Position numbers and translations under genes: made by a program. A DNA stretch of 64,000 nucleotides from an uncultured Emticicia sp. GTDB taxonomy: Bacteria; Bacteroidota; Bacteroidia; Cytophagales; Spirosomataceae. The notes under the pieces were generated by a model. That model had not been told where the DNA came from and ran no database searches. It was given only the letters and a program-made list of their open reading frames with translations. The DNA lies in assembly GCF_937903345.1 (NCBI RefSeq), contig NZ_CALCZQ010000051.1, forward strand, positions 124,001 through 188,000, in the 5' to 3' direction. Positions 37,205 through 46,819 of the stretch are shown piece after piece. How positions within the stretch are numbered: the stretch's first letter is position 1; every line of letters begins with the position of its first letter.

Positions 37205-37288
37205 AAAGGCTATGAGAATTGGTTTCTTTTTTTATTTCTCCCCTGAAAAGTGGTCGAAAAAAATCAGAATCTAAAAACATTATACTAA

Positions 37289-40200
37289 ATGGAAAAAGAT
37301 AATTTACATGAACAAGATTTGCCTCACGGAAGTGGGTCAATCTACAACCTCGTACGTTGGTTAGGAAATAATCAAACGACGGTTTATATTTTTACGGTCA
37401 TGATTTTTATGGCAGGTTTAGGAATTTATTTCAACCTTCCAAAAGAACAATTTCCCGATATTAAAGTACCTCAAATTTATGTCCAAACGATTTATTTCGG
37501 AACTACGCCTTCCGATATAGAAAACGTTATCAATAAACCAATTGAGAAACAATTAAAAACGATTTCAGGCGTAAAACGCATCAAATCAAATGCTTTACAA
37601 GATGTTTCAGTGATTTTAGTAGAATTTAACCCCGACGTAAAAGTTGAGGCAGCTTTACAAAAAGTACGTGATGCAGTCGATAAGGCCAAGCGTGATTTAC
37701 CACAAAAATTGGATAGCGGCCCAACTGCTCAAGATGTGAACTTTTCGGAGTTTCCAATTATGAACATCAACTTGGTAGGAAATTTTCCACTTGAAAAACT
37801 TAAAGGATACGCCGAACAATTGCAAGATGAGATTGAATCTTATCCAGAAATTACGAAAGTAGATATTGTAGGAACTTTGAAACGTGAGATTCAGATAAAC
37901 CTCGATTTGTATAAAATGCAAGGTGCTGGTTTGACATTTTATGATATTCAAAGTGCTGTTCAAGGCGAAAACGTGAACATTTCGGGTGGCGAACTAAACG
38001 TTGATAATGTGCGTCGTACAATTCGTGTGAAAGGAGAATTTAGTAATGTTCAGCAAATTCAAGACTTGCAAATTCGTAGCTCGACAGGTGCGACAGTACG
38101 TTTGGGCGATGTGGCTGATGTGCGAGACAGCAATGAAGAACAACAAGATTTTGCCCGTTTGGATGGAAAATCGGCCGTTACGCTTAATGTGGTGAAGCGT
38201 GCAGGTGCTAATGTAATTGCTGCTTCAGAACGTATCGAACAATTACTCGAAAAATACCGCGGCGACCGTTTTCCTCAAGGATTGGAGGTAAAAGTAACAG
38301 CAGATACCTCAGAGCGTGTGAAAAGCGAGATTGCTGATTTAGTAAATACTGTTGTTTTAGGTTTTATTTTCGTAGTAATCGTTTTGATGTTTTTCATGGG
38401 TGTTCGTGATGCCATCTTTGTTGGTCTTTCGGTGCCACTTTCGGCTCTGATTGCCTTTATTCCGCTTTGGTTTTCGGGTTTTACGCTCAATACAATCGTA
38501 CTTTTTGCATTCTTACTTGGACTTGGAATTGTGGTAGATGATGCCATAGTGGTTATCGAAAACGCCCATCGCTTGTTTAATAGATTCAAAAATTTAAGTA
38601 TCAAAGAAGCGGTAGCATTGGCAGCATCAGAAGTTTTCTTGCCTGTATTGTCAGGAACACTAACTACTATTGCTCCGTTCTTTCCATTGTTATTTTGGCC
38701 GGGAATCGTTGGTGAATTCATGAAATATTTGCCAATTACTTTGATTTATACATTGTTGGCTTCGTTGATTGTTGCTTACGTAATCAATCCAGTTTTTGCG
38801 ATTTCATTTATGAAACGCCACAATGAAGGCGACCACGAAGATACAAGTTTCAAAACAATCAAACGCCCAATGATTATCATGGCAATTATTGTAATACCAG
38901 CTTATTTAATCAATGTTGGTATTGGCAACTTGTTAGTTTTGTTTGCATTGTTGTACGTTTTCAACCACTTTATTCTTACGCCGAAGATTATCATACCTTT
39001 CCAGGATGGAGCTTTGCCACGTTTCAAACAAGCGTATCGTAACCTTATCTCTTGGGTAATTACAGGTTATCGTCCAGTAATTGCAGTTTTAGCCATGTTT
39101 GGCGTCTTGATTATGACATTTGTTTTGCTGGGAATAGTTAAACCAAAAGTTATTTTCTTCCCTAGTGGCGAGCCAGATTATATTTATGTGTATAACGTTA
39201 TGCCAGTCGGCACTGACGCTCGTGTGACCGACTCGGTGACGAGAATTATCGAAAGTAAAGTTTTTAAGGTAATCAAGAAAAACAAGGCGGAGACCGCTAT
39301 CAATTCAGTGATCTCGAATGTTGGTAAAAATGCAGGTGACCCATTCAATCCTGACCGTTCCGCAACCCCTCAGAAATCGAAAGTGACGATTGCGTTTGTT
39401 AAAAAAGAATTCCGTGGAGAAACTTCATCGGCAAAACTTTTGGAAGAAATGCGAAAAGAAATTCAGGGAATTCCGGGAAGTGAGATTTCGGTTCAAAGAG
39501 AAAACAACGGCCCACCTACTGGGAAGCCAATTTCGGTAGAAATTTCTGGCGATGATTTTGATAAATTGATTGCTATAGAAAAAGATGTACGTAAGCGAAT
39601 CAATTCAGAAGGTATCCAAGGTATCGAAGAATTGAAATCAGATTTGATTACGAATAAACCAGAAATCATTATTGATGTTGATAAAGTAAAAGCACAGCGA
39701 GAGGGTATCAGTACCTCACAAATTGCCTTGGCGATTCGTACAGCTTTGTTTGGTGCTGAAATATCAAAGTTTAGAGATGATAAAGATGAATTCCCGATTC
39801 AGCTAAGATTAAAAGCCGATGACCGTAATCAGATTGAAAAATTATTGAGCTTGAATATTACGTATCGTGACATGAATTTGGGCGGTGTTTTAAGACAAGT
39901 TCCGTTAAATTCGGTTGCGAAAGTGAGTTATTCAACAACTTTTAGTCAAATTAACCGTAAAAATCAACAACGTATCATTACACTTGGTTCAGAAGTTTTG
40001 AATGGTTTTAATGCCAACGAAATAGTTAGTGAAATCCAAGAAAAAGTTATTGATAGAATGGAAATTCCAAGCGGTTATATCGTAAAGATGGGTGGTGAAC
40101 AAGAAGAACAAGCCGAAACAGGAATCTTCTTGGCAGGAGCATTAGGAGCAGCCGTTTTATTGATTTACTTGATTCTTGCAACTCAATTCAACTCGGTTAT

Positions 40201-40720
40201 TAAGCCAGTTATCATTTTTGTTACGATTCTGCTTTCATTTATTGGAGTTTTCTTAGGCTTTATGGCTTTTGGAATGACTTTCTCAGTTCTTATGTCTGGG
40301 GTTGGTATTATTGCATTGGCAGGTATTGTTGTGAAAAACGGTATTTTGCTGATTGAGTTTACCGACGAATTGCGTAACAGGGGATATGGCCTCAAGGAAG
40401 CGATTGTAGAAGCAGGTGGTGTACGTCTAACGCCTGTATTATTGACTGCCTCGGCTGCTATTTTAGGACTAGTACCTTTGGCTTTTGGTGTAAGTCTTGA
40501 TTTTATTACGATGTTCACCGAACTAAATCCACACTTATTCTTTGGTGGAGATAGTGCCGTTTTCTGGGGAATCTTGGCATGGACAATCATTTTTGGGTTG
40601 AGTTTCTCGACCGTACTTACACTGGTCATCGTTCCGTGCCTGTACTATATCAATGAACGTGTACGTGACAAATGGTTCCGTAAGAAAAAGGTAGTAAAGC
40701 TGGTTGAGGAAGTTGCGTAA
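37289..40720 (+). CDS. RND multidrug efflux permease, AcrB/HAE1-like
   Basis: A 1143-residue proton-driven pump. It has twelve transmembrane helices and two large periplasmic loops. Signatures include FNLPKEQFPDIKVPQIYVQT at the first loop, GLGIVVDDAIVVIENAHR in helix 4 with the two conserved aspartates for proton transfer, and GIIALAGIVVKNGILLIEF in helix 10-11. It is about 100 residues longer than E. coli AcrB because of an added hydrophobic stretch near 530-580. It is the last gene of the operon. Confidence 0.95.
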   Translation: MEKDNLHEQDLPHGSGSIYNLVRWLGNNQTTVYIFTVMIFMAGLGIYFNLPKEQFPDIKVPQIYVQTIYFGTTPSDIENVINKPIEKQLKTISGVKRIKSNALQDVSVILVEFNPDVKVEAALQKVRDAVDKAKRDLPQKLDSGPTAQDVNFSEFPIMNINLVGNFPLEKLKGYAEQLQDEIESYPEITKVDIVGTLKREIQINLDLYKMQGAGLTFYDIQSAVQGENVNISGGELNVDNVRRTIRVKGEFSNVQQIQDLQIRSSTGATVRLGDVADVRDSNEEQQDFARLDGKSAVTLNVVKRAGANVIAASERIEQLLEKYRGDRFPQGLEVKVTADTSERVKSEIADLVNTVVLGFIFVVIVLMFFMGVRDAIFVGLSVPLSALIAFIPLWFSGFTLNTIVLFAFLLGLGIVVDDAIVVIENAHRLFNRFKNLSIKEAVALAASEVFLPVLSGTLTTIAPFFPLLFWPGIVGEFMKYLPITLIYTLLASLIVAYVINPVFAISFMKRHNEGDHEDTSFKTIKRPMIIMAIIVIPAYLINVGIGNLLVLFALLYVFNHFILTPKIIIPFQDGALPRFKQAYRNLISWVITGYRPVIAVLAMFGVLIMTFVLLGIVKPKVIFFPSGEPDYIYVYNVMPVGTDARVTDSVTRIIESKVFKVIKKNKAETAINSVISNVGKNAGDPFNPDRSATPQKSKVTIAFVKKEFRGETSSAKLLEEMRKEIQGIPGSEISVQRENNGPPTGKPISVEISGDDFDKLIAIEKDVRKRINSEGIQGIEELKSDLITNKPEIIIDVDKVKAQREGISTSQIALAIRTALFGAEISKFRDDKDEFPIQLRLKADDRNQIEKLLSLNITYRDMNLGGVLRQVPLNSVAKVSYSTTFSQINRKNQQRIITLGSEVLNGFNANEIVSEIQEKVIDRMEIPSGYIVKMGGEQEEQAETGIFLAGALGAAVLLIYLILATQFNSVIKPVIIFVTILLSFIGVFLGFMAFGMTFSVLMSGVGIIALAGIVVKNGILLIEFTDELRNRGYGLKEAIVEAGGVRLTPVLLTASAAILGLVPLAFGVSLDFITMFTELNPHLFFGGDSAVFWGILAWTIIFGLSFSTVLTLVIVPCLYYINERVRDKWFRKKKVVKLVEEVA

Positions 40721-40777
40721 TTGCCTGAGCGAAGTCGTGTTGGCTGAGCGAAGTATTGTTGCCTGAGCGAAGTCGAA
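40721..40777. repeat. Three 19-bp tandem repeats after the RND gene
   Basis: Copies at 40721-40739, 40740-40758 and 40759-40777 share TTG-CTGAGCGAAGT. Copies 1 and 3 agree over TTGCCTGAGCGAAGTCG; copy 2 differs at three positions. CTGAGCGAAGTCGAAGG-like elements are frequent intergenic repeats in Bacteroidota. They abut the RND stop codon. Confidence 0.85.
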
Positions 40778-40783
40778 GGCAAG

Positions 40784-40818
40784 AAAAAAACCATTCTCGC
40801 AAGAGTTTGGTTTTTTTT
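40784..40818 (+). terminator. Terminator of the RND efflux operon
   Basis: AAAAAAACCA (40784-40793) pairs with TGGTTTTTTT (40808-40817), with an inner CTC/GAG stem closed by a GCAA tetraloop. A T-tract follows. The hairpin lies between the RND operon and the xylanase gene. Confidence 0.85.
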
Positions 40819-40852
40819 GTTTATTTTTATTCTAAAATTTAACCTTACACAA

Positions 40853-41992
40853 ATGATTACTTTCTCTCAAATATTTCGCTATTCCATTTTAGTGCTATTA
40901 TCAAATTATTGCTTTGCACAAACCCTTAAAGATACTTACAAAGATGCTTTCAAAATGGGAGTTGCGGTAAACGATGGTATCGTTTCGGGGCGAGATAAAG
41001 ACTCGCAGGATATTGTAATAAAGCAGTTTAATACCATTACAATCGAAAACTCTATGAAGGCCGAACGCATAAATCCTAAGCCTGGAGTTTTTAATTACGA
41101 ACCCGCAGATGCGTTTGTAGAGTTTGGTAAGAAAAACAATATGTTCATCGTGGGCCATACACTTGTGTGGCATAATCAAACACCTGAATGGTTTTTTCAG
41201 AATGAAGATGGAAAACCTAAAACAAAAGAAGAAGTGATTGAGCGTTTACGTGAGCATATAAAAACTATTGCAGGAAGATATGCTGGTAAAGTAAATGCGT
41301 GGGATGTGGTCAATGAAGTAATTGATGATGATGGAAATTATCGACAAACTACATGGGTAAAAGGCGTTGGCAGTGGCGAAGAGTTAGTGAAATTAGCCTT
41401 CAAATATGCCGCAGAATATGCACCTAATACCGAATTATATTACAATGATTTTAATGAGTGGCGACCAACAAAACGAGATGGAATCGTGAAAATGGTGAAA
41501 ATGCTTCAAAAAGAGGGCATTAAAATAGATGGCATAGGCATGCAAGGGCATTGGGGCCTAGATTATCCGAAAACAGAATACATCGAGGCAGCCATCGAAG
41601 CTTATGCTGCTCTAGGTTTAAAAGTGATGATTACTGAGTTGGATGTTGATGTACTGCCTCTGACCAAAAACGGACAAGTAATCGGGCAAGGAATGAGCGA
41701 CAAGCAATTTCAAAATGAAGAGTTTAAAACGATTCTCGACCCTTATAGCACAGGTCTGCCAGCGGAAATTCAAACACAATTAGCTAATCGTTATGCTCAG
41801 TTATTTGAGATTTTATACCGCAAACGTGATAAAATAGATAGAGTAACTATGTGGGGGGTACATGATGGGATGTCTTGGAAAAATAATTATCCAGTACCAA
41901 AACGTACAAATTATCCACTACTTTGGGATAGGAACAAACAGCCAAAGCCTGCTTATGATGCAGTTTTAAATCTACCAAATAAATTGAAGTAG
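40853..41992 (+). CDS. Endo-1,4-beta-xylanase, glycoside hydrolase family 10
   Basis: A 379-residue secreted xylanase. The signal peptide ends SNYCFAQ. The GH10 barrel has FNTITIENSMKAERI, GHTLVWHNQTPEWF, acid/base glutamate in AWDVVNEVIDD, and nucleophile glutamate in VMITELDVDVL. Tryptophans near the C-terminus (MWGVHDGMSWKN) line the substrate cleft. It has no carbohydrate-binding module and no type IX sorting domain, so it probably acts in the periplasm. I start it at 40853, which gives a proper signal peptide. Confidence 0.95.
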   Translation: MITFSQIFRYSILVLLSNYCFAQTLKDTYKDAFKMGVAVNDGIVSGRDKDSQDIVIKQFNTITIENSMKAERINPKPGVFNYEPADAFVEFGKKNNMFIVGHTLVWHNQTPEWFFQNEDGKPKTKEEVIERLREHIKTIAGRYAGKVNAWDVVNEVIDDDGNYRQTTWVKGVGSGEELVKLAFKYAAEYAPNTELYYNDFNEWRPTKRDGIVKMVKMLQKEGIKIDGIGMQGHWGLDYPKTEYIEAAIEAYAALGLKVMITELDVDVLPLTKNGQVIGQGMSDKQFQNEEFKTILDPYSTGLPAEIQTQLANRYAQLFEILYRKRDKIDRVTMWGVHDGMSWKNNYPVPKRTNYPLLWDRNKQPKPAYDAVLNLPNKLK

Positions 41993-42268
41993 TAATAAAA
42001 AATTATACTGTGGTTAATAAAAAAATTAAAATTTCGAGCCTAATAAAATTTTGTACAAAAGTGGTATAAATATGAGGTTTATTTGACCTTCACTTTAAAG
42101 TTTTCAAAGAACTATAAAATTTTAATAAAATTTAGTTAAAATTTAATTCTTTGATTATAAGTATTTTATCCATTAAATTCGTAATTCGTAATTCGTAATT
42201 CGTAATTTCATTTTGTACTTTTCTCATTTCAAACTACTTTTACATAAAATTCAAAATACACGAAAATA
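41993..42268 (+). promoter_or_regulatory. Region before sucD: 7-bp repeats and a probable promoter
   Basis: Four tandem copies of a 7-base unit (AATTCGT) run from about 42177 to 42204. Just after, TTTG (42212-42215), a 19-base spacer and TACTTTTA (42235-42242) resemble a Bacteroidota promoter with one mismatch in the -7 element. The rest is AT-rich with no gene. Confidence 0.55.
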
Positions 42269-43144
42269 ATGAGCGTTCTTGTTAATAAAAACTCCAAAGT
42301 AATCGTACAAGGTTTTACTGGCTCGGAAGGAACTTTCCATGCAGGTCAAATGATTGAATACGGCACAAATGTCGTTGGTGGTGTAACGCCAGGAAAAGGT
42401 GGCCAATTACATCTTGACCGCCCTGTTTTCAATACTGTTGAGCAAGCAGTAGTAAGCACAGGAGCTGATGTCTCAATTATTTTCGTGCCACCAGCATTTG
42501 CCGCCGATGCCATTATGGAAGCTGCCGATGCAGGAATCAAAGTAATTGTTTGTATTACTGAAGGTATTCCAACGAAAGATATGGTAACTGCCAAATCTTA
42601 TATTCAAGGTAAAAATGTTACCCTAATAGGGCCAAATTGTCCTGGTATCATCACAGCCGAAGAATGTAAAGTTGGTATCATGCCAGGTTTTATCTTCAAA
42701 AAAGGTACAATCGGTGTCGTTTCTAAGTCTGGTACGTTGACTTATGAAGCCGTTGACCAATTATCAAAAGTAGGTCTTGGACAAACAACTGCTATCGGTA
42801 TCGGAGGTGACCCAATCATCGGAACAACTACAAAAGAAGCCGTTGAATTGTTAATGAACGACCCCGAGACTGAAGGTATCGTTATGATTGGTGAAATTGG
42901 TGGTGGAATGGAAGCAGAAGCCGCTCGTTGGATTAAAGAAAATGGTACAAAACCAGTTGTTGGTTTTATTGCAGGTCAAACCGCTCCTAAAGGACGCCGC
43001 ATGGGTCACGCAGGAGCCATCATCGGTGGTGCTGATGACACAGCAGCAGCTAAAATGAAAATAATGGAAGAATGCGGAATATTTGTAGTAGCATCTCCTG
43101 CAGACATAGGTACGACAATGTTGAAAGCTTTAGGAAAAGCTTAA
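42269..43144 (+). CDS. sucD: Succinyl-CoA synthetase (ligase) alpha subunit
   Basis: Citric acid cycle enzyme that makes succinate and ATP or GTP from succinyl-CoA. The 291-residue alpha subunit has the CoA-binding fold SKVIVQGFTGSEGTFHAGQM, GPNCPGIITAEECKVGIMPG, and the phospho-histidine loop GRRMGHAGAIIGG. The beta subunit gene sucC is not in the window; the two are often apart in Bacteroidota. A strong terminator follows. Confidence 0.97.
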   Translation: MSVLVNKNSKVIVQGFTGSEGTFHAGQMIEYGTNVVGGVTPGKGGQLHLDRPVFNTVEQAVVSTGADVSIIFVPPAFAADAIMEAADAGIKVIVCITEGIPTKDMVTAKSYIQGKNVTLIGPNCPGIITAEECKVGIMPGFIFKKGTIGVVSKSGTLTYEAVDQLSKVGLGQTTAIGIGGDPIIGTTTKEAVELLMNDPETEGIVMIGEIGGGMEAEAARWIKENGTKPVVGFIAGQTAPKGRRMGHAGAIIGGADDTAAAKMKIMEECGIFVVASPADIGTTMLKALGKA

Positions 43145-43245
43145 AACAAAATTGACGTTTCATTAAGATTTAGTAAATATTTAGCCAAAATTTGGGTAAA
43201 CCTGCTTAATAAATATACAAATCTTTTTGGTATAATTATAAAAAC

Positions 43246-43278
43246 AAAAGGTCAGACTCTACAAGTCTGACCTTTTTT
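43246..43278 (+). terminator. Terminator after sucD
   Basis: AAAAGGTCAGACT (43246-43258) pairs with AGTCTGACC plus T6 (43264-43278) around CTACA. The stem is nine perfect G/C-rich pairs followed by A-U pairs. Confidence 0.9.
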
Positions 43279-43309
43279 GCTTAATTTTGCAAAAAAATAA
43301 AGCAGACCT

Positions 43310-44464
43310 TTGAATAAGATTCTTTACATATTTTTGATAATCATATCGTCAAAGTCGTTTGCCACAACGGTTGGCCCAAACGAACAATACTTCTTAGTTC
43401 ATGATTACCACGATGATTGGCAGGTGTATAGCGACCGAATGAAAGCCTACATTCCATACATTTCAGAACAACACTTAGGTTATCCTTCGCACACTGTTTT
43501 CTGCGATATTCAGAGTAATCGAGGTTATAGTATTTTGGTTTATGCCCAAAGGGCCGATAACTTCTTGTTTATCAATGGTTCCCTTCGTCAGAAAATCCCA
43601 GTTGGCAAATGGATTGTATTAAGTGTCGATAGTCTTTATCGTGCTTATGAACAACCAATAATCTACATTACACTCTACGGTTCAAACGATATCGAAGATA
43701 AAAAATTGATGTTGGGCCATAAACGCTCACTAAATCAGAAATCAATAGTATTGGCAGAGTCAGGTATCACAGCTAAACCTCGTACACCTGCACCTTATAA
43801 AAATTACATAGTACTAGTGTCGATGTTTATTTTGCTTTTCTTTTCATATTTATCTAATTCATACATAAGAGCTTTTCAACGATATTTCAACCTTAAAGAT
43901 TTATTCAACACCTTTGCACGAGAGCAATCGTCTCTTATAAACAAGCCACTCAATAGAATGAATGTTATGTTTATTATTCTATTAAGCTTGATAATAAGTT
44001 TGTTTTATATGCTTTTACAAAGCAAAGGTATTTATGTTTTTGGAGGAAGAACAATCTTACAAGAAGGTGACACACTTGGGGTTTTGCTTTCAAACTATTT
44101 CCGAATCAGCTTAGCTGTGTTCGTTCTAATGGTTATGAAATACTTTTTCATTGGTTTAGTAGGGCAATTATTCAACCTCGAAAAAGTAGTCGATTTGCAT
44201 TATTTCAAGATTGTTCAAGCATCAAGTCTTTTTTACTCGGTACTAGTTTTAGTATTATTGATACTCTTTATGGCCTACTTCCCGAACGATTTTAACTGGC
44301 AAGTCTATCTATTTACACCAATAGTCGCATTTTATTTGATTAGAATATTCATTTTATATTTCACCATTATTCGTAGTATTCCTAAACAAAGTCTCTATTT
44401 AATTTCGTACCTTTGTATTGTAGAAATATTGCCCGTTATTCTCGGCATAAGGTTTGCCATATAA
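43310..44464 (+). CDS. DUF4271 domain membrane protein
   Basis: A 384-residue protein. It starts with a signal peptide (ending SKSFA), then an extracytoplasmic beta-rich part of about 140 residues, then six or so transmembrane helices that match DUF4271, a Bacteroidota family of unknown function often found next to hemD. The start is TTG; the first in-frame ATG would remove the signal peptide. It is followed by hemD 69 bases downstream in the same direction, as in many relatives. Confidence 0.82.
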   Translation: MNKILYIFLIIISSKSFATTVGPNEQYFLVHDYHDDWQVYSDRMKAYIPYISEQHLGYPSHTVFCDIQSNRGYSILVYAQRADNFLFINGSLRQKIPVGKWIVLSVDSLYRAYEQPIIYITLYGSNDIEDKKLMLGHKRSLNQKSIVLAESGITAKPRTPAPYKNYIVLVSMFILLFFSYLSNSYIRAFQRYFNLKDLFNTFAREQSSLINKPLNRMNVMFIILLSLIISLFYMLLQSKGIYVFGGRTILQEGDTLGVLLSNYFRISLAVFVLMVMKYFFIGLVGQLFNLEKVVDLHYFKIVQASSLFYSVLVLVLLILFMAYFPNDFNWQVYLFTPIVAFYLIRIFILYFTIIRSIPKQSLYLISYLCIVEILPVILGIRFAI

Positions 44465-44533
44465 TGATTCCTTTTAGTTTTCATCATTAAAAAAAACCAA
44501 ATAAAATTTTGTACTTGAAAACCCGCAATTTGG

Positions 44534-45319
44534 ATGAGTGAAGTAGCAGAAAAAATAATTCAAGACCGTCTCCGCAAAGTGGAGAGTATTCTGGTAACTC
44601 AAGCGAGACCGACCGACGAAAAGTCACCTTATTTTGAAATGGCCAAAAAATTTGATTTAAAAGTGGACTTCCGTTCTTTTATTGAAGTAAAAGGCCTAGA
44701 CCACCGTGATTTTCGTCGTCAAAAAATAGATATATTGGCTCATTCAGCCATTATACTTACTAGTCGTAATGCCGTTGATAATTTCTTTCGTATTGCAAAA
44801 GAAATGCGTATCGAAATTCCAATCGATATGAAGTATTTCTGTATTTCGGAACAAACTGCTAATTATTTACAGAAATACATCGTTATTAGAAAAAGAAAGA
44901 TTTTTGTAGGTCAGAAAATTGCTGCTGATTTGGAAGCTTTGATTTTGAAGCACAAAAATGAGAAATTCTTATTCCCGTGCTCAAATATTCGTAGTAATGA
45001 AATTCCAAATTTAATGAATCGCAATGATTTGCACCTTACAGAGGCAATCATGTACGAAACAGTTCCATCGGATTTGTCAGATTTAACAGAGGTTTTCTAC
45101 GATATTATCTGTTTTTATAGCCCATCTGGAATTACATCGTTGATTTCAAATTTTCCAGACTGGAAACAAAATAATACTCGTTTAGCAGCTTTTGGACCAA
45201 CAACTGCCAAAGCTATCCGAGATGCTACTTTTATTCTTGACATTGAAGCTCCGTTACCCAACGCACCTTCAATGACCGGAGCTTTAGAACTATATATAAA
45301 AAGGGCAAACAATATATAA
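44534..45319 (+). CDS. hemD: Uroporphyrinogen-III synthase
   Basis: Closes hydroxymethylbilane to uroporphyrinogen III in haem synthesis. The 261-residue protein has the two-domain HemD fold, with ILTSRNAVDNFFRIAKEM in the first half and IICFYSPSGITSLISNFP and LAAFGPTTAKAI in the second. HemD sequences diverge strongly, but these marks and the DUF4271 neighbour support the call. It ends in a terminator. Confidence 0.9.
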   Translation: MSEVAEKIIQDRLRKVESILVTQARPTDEKSPYFEMAKKFDLKVDFRSFIEVKGLDHRDFRRQKIDILAHSAIILTSRNAVDNFFRIAKEMRIEIPIDMKYFCISEQTANYLQKYIVIRKRKIFVGQKIAADLEALILKHKNEKFLFPCSNIRSNEIPNLMNRNDLHLTEAIMYETVPSDLSDLTEVFYDIICFYSPSGITSLISNFPDWKQNNTRLAAFGPTTAKAIRDATFILDIEAPLPNAPSMTGALELYIKRANNI

Positions 45320-45331
45320 TAAAAATATGTT

Positions 45332-45368
45332 AATAGGCTAAACTACAAGTTTGGCCTATTTTTTTTCG
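45332..45368 (+). terminator. Terminator after hemD
   Basis: AATAGGCTAAACT (45332-45344) pairs with AGTTTGGCCTATT (45348-45360), one G-U pair, loop ACA, then a T-tract to 45366. Confidence 0.88.
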
Positions 45369-45498
45369 TTATGGTGTTATGATACAAAAAATTAATTAAA
45401 TTGCCTTTAGAAAGAGAAATGGTATAATAAAATGTTGCTTTTGCATCCTAATTCTTATCAATTCTCGACTATTGACAATTCGACTATTTTCGCCAATT

Positions 45499-46440
45499 AT
45501 GAGAAAGATTTATTATATAGCTTTTTTTATAGCATCTTTTACAGCTCATGCTCAACAAGATGCACAGTTTACTCACTACATTTATAATCAGTTGTTTCTT
45601 AATCCTGCAACGGCTGGCTCTGAAAATGTTACTCGTTTTCAAGCGATTTACCGCACTCAATATCAGGGTTATCAAAGTACTTTTGATGATGGTGGTGCTC
45701 CAGTTACGCAAGTGATTTCGGCAAATGTTCCGCTTAAAATGCTTAAAGGTGGTGTCGGAATTACATTGGTTAATGACAAAATTGGTGCGAGTACACAGCG
45801 AGATTTTAAATTTTCTTACGCCCATCAAATGTCAATGGGTAATAGCCAATTAGGGATTGGTGTAAGTGGTGGATATTTTTCACGAGGAATAGATTATAGC
45901 CGTTTACGTGCAAAAGATGAAAATGACCCACTTTTAGCTATTGGTCGATTTAGTCAAACCGCTATTGATTTAGGAGCAGGGCTTTACTTAAACAACCCCA
46001 ATTATACGATTGGGTTATCGATGAATCATATCAATCAACCAACATTCGGACTTGGAACAGATAAAGCTACAAATACACTCAAACGTAGTGCATATCTGAC
46101 TGGGAGTATGCTAATTGGTGTTTCATATACAATAGATGTAAGCCCGATGTTGATTATAAAAACAGATTTAAGCACATTTTCTGCTGAAGCTGGTGCAATA
46201 GCAACTTATGATAGTCGTTATTGGGTAGGAGCAAGTTATCGTACAGGCGACGCAGTATCGGGTCTTATCGGTGCAAATATTTTGGGTGGAAGTATGAGAA
46301 TTGGTTATGCTATTGATGTGATTATTGGAGGCAAAAATGCTAAAAGTCCGATGTCGCACGAAGTGCTTTTGAGTTATTCGCTTGCTGCACTTAGAGGGGG
46401 AAAAAAATCAATCGTTCGTACTCCAAGATACAGATATTAA
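45499..46440 (+). CDS. PorP/SprF family type IX secretion outer-membrane protein
   Basis: A 313-residue outer-membrane beta-barrel. The signal peptide ends FTAHAQ, followed by QDAQFTHYIYNQLFLNPATAGS, the family hallmark. SprF/PorP proteins help deliver or anchor cargo of the type IX system and form a complex with GldK-linked parts. The gene lies 379 bases ahead of gldK, matching the porP-porK-porL-porM-porN order of other Bacteroidota. Start at 45499 gives the signal peptide. Confidence 0.92.
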   Translation: MRKIYYIAFFIASFTAHAQQDAQFTHYIYNQLFLNPATAGSENVTRFQAIYRTQYQGYQSTFDDGGAPVTQVISANVPLKMLKGGVGITLVNDKIGASTQRDFKFSYAHQMSMGNSQLGIGVSGGYFSRGIDYSRLRAKDENDPLLAIGRFSQTAIDLGAGLYLNNPNYTIGLSMNHINQPTFGLGTDKATNTLKRSAYLTGSMLIGVSYTIDVSPMLIIKTDLSTFSAEAGAIATYDSRYWVGASYRTGDAVSGLIGANILGGSMRIGYAIDVIIGGKNAKSPMSHEVLLSYSLAALRGGKKSIVRTPRYRY

Positions 46441-46819
46441 AAATATCGTATAAAAAAATTTATCAAAGAAAAATTGAAATAACTACTCGTTTTTCATTCA
46501 AAAAATGCCCTAGTATCTAATTTTTACTTCTTTTGTGCCGTTTAATTATAAAATTGCTATTTTCTTAGTCCATCTCTTTAATTCTAACAAAACCTTATTG
46601 TTTTAACAATAATTGGTTGAAAATTGTTGATAAGTATATTCAAAATTTTCAAATTGATATTTTGGCTTAATAATTGCTTATTGAGTCAATAAGTTATCGG
46701 AAAAGCTTATTTTTTTTTATAACTTTGTAAGCGAATGCAATATTAAATTCAGAACTCACGTTTCTATATTATCGAAAGTATTAATACCAAAAAATTAGAT
46801 AACCAACTTGTTTTCAGCT
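46441..46819 (+). promoter_or_regulatory. 379-base gap before gldK with a likely gldK promoter
   Basis: No coding frame is seen. TAACTTTG at 46720-46727 is an exact -7 element, but the -33 region lacks a TTTG. Long AT-rich leader of about 90 bases follows before the gldK start. The gap suggests that gldK has its own promoter. Confidence 0.5.

Noticed and set aside
38275..38721. A 148-codon minus-strand frame inside the RND gene (and a similar one at 40183-40629)
   Set aside because: Low-complexity shadow rich in Thr/Ser/Lys, as expected from the opposite strand of membrane-protein codons.
42177..42204. Four short tandem 7-base repeats that might be a small CRISPR-like array
   Set aside because: Units are 7 bases with no spacers and no cas genes are in the window.
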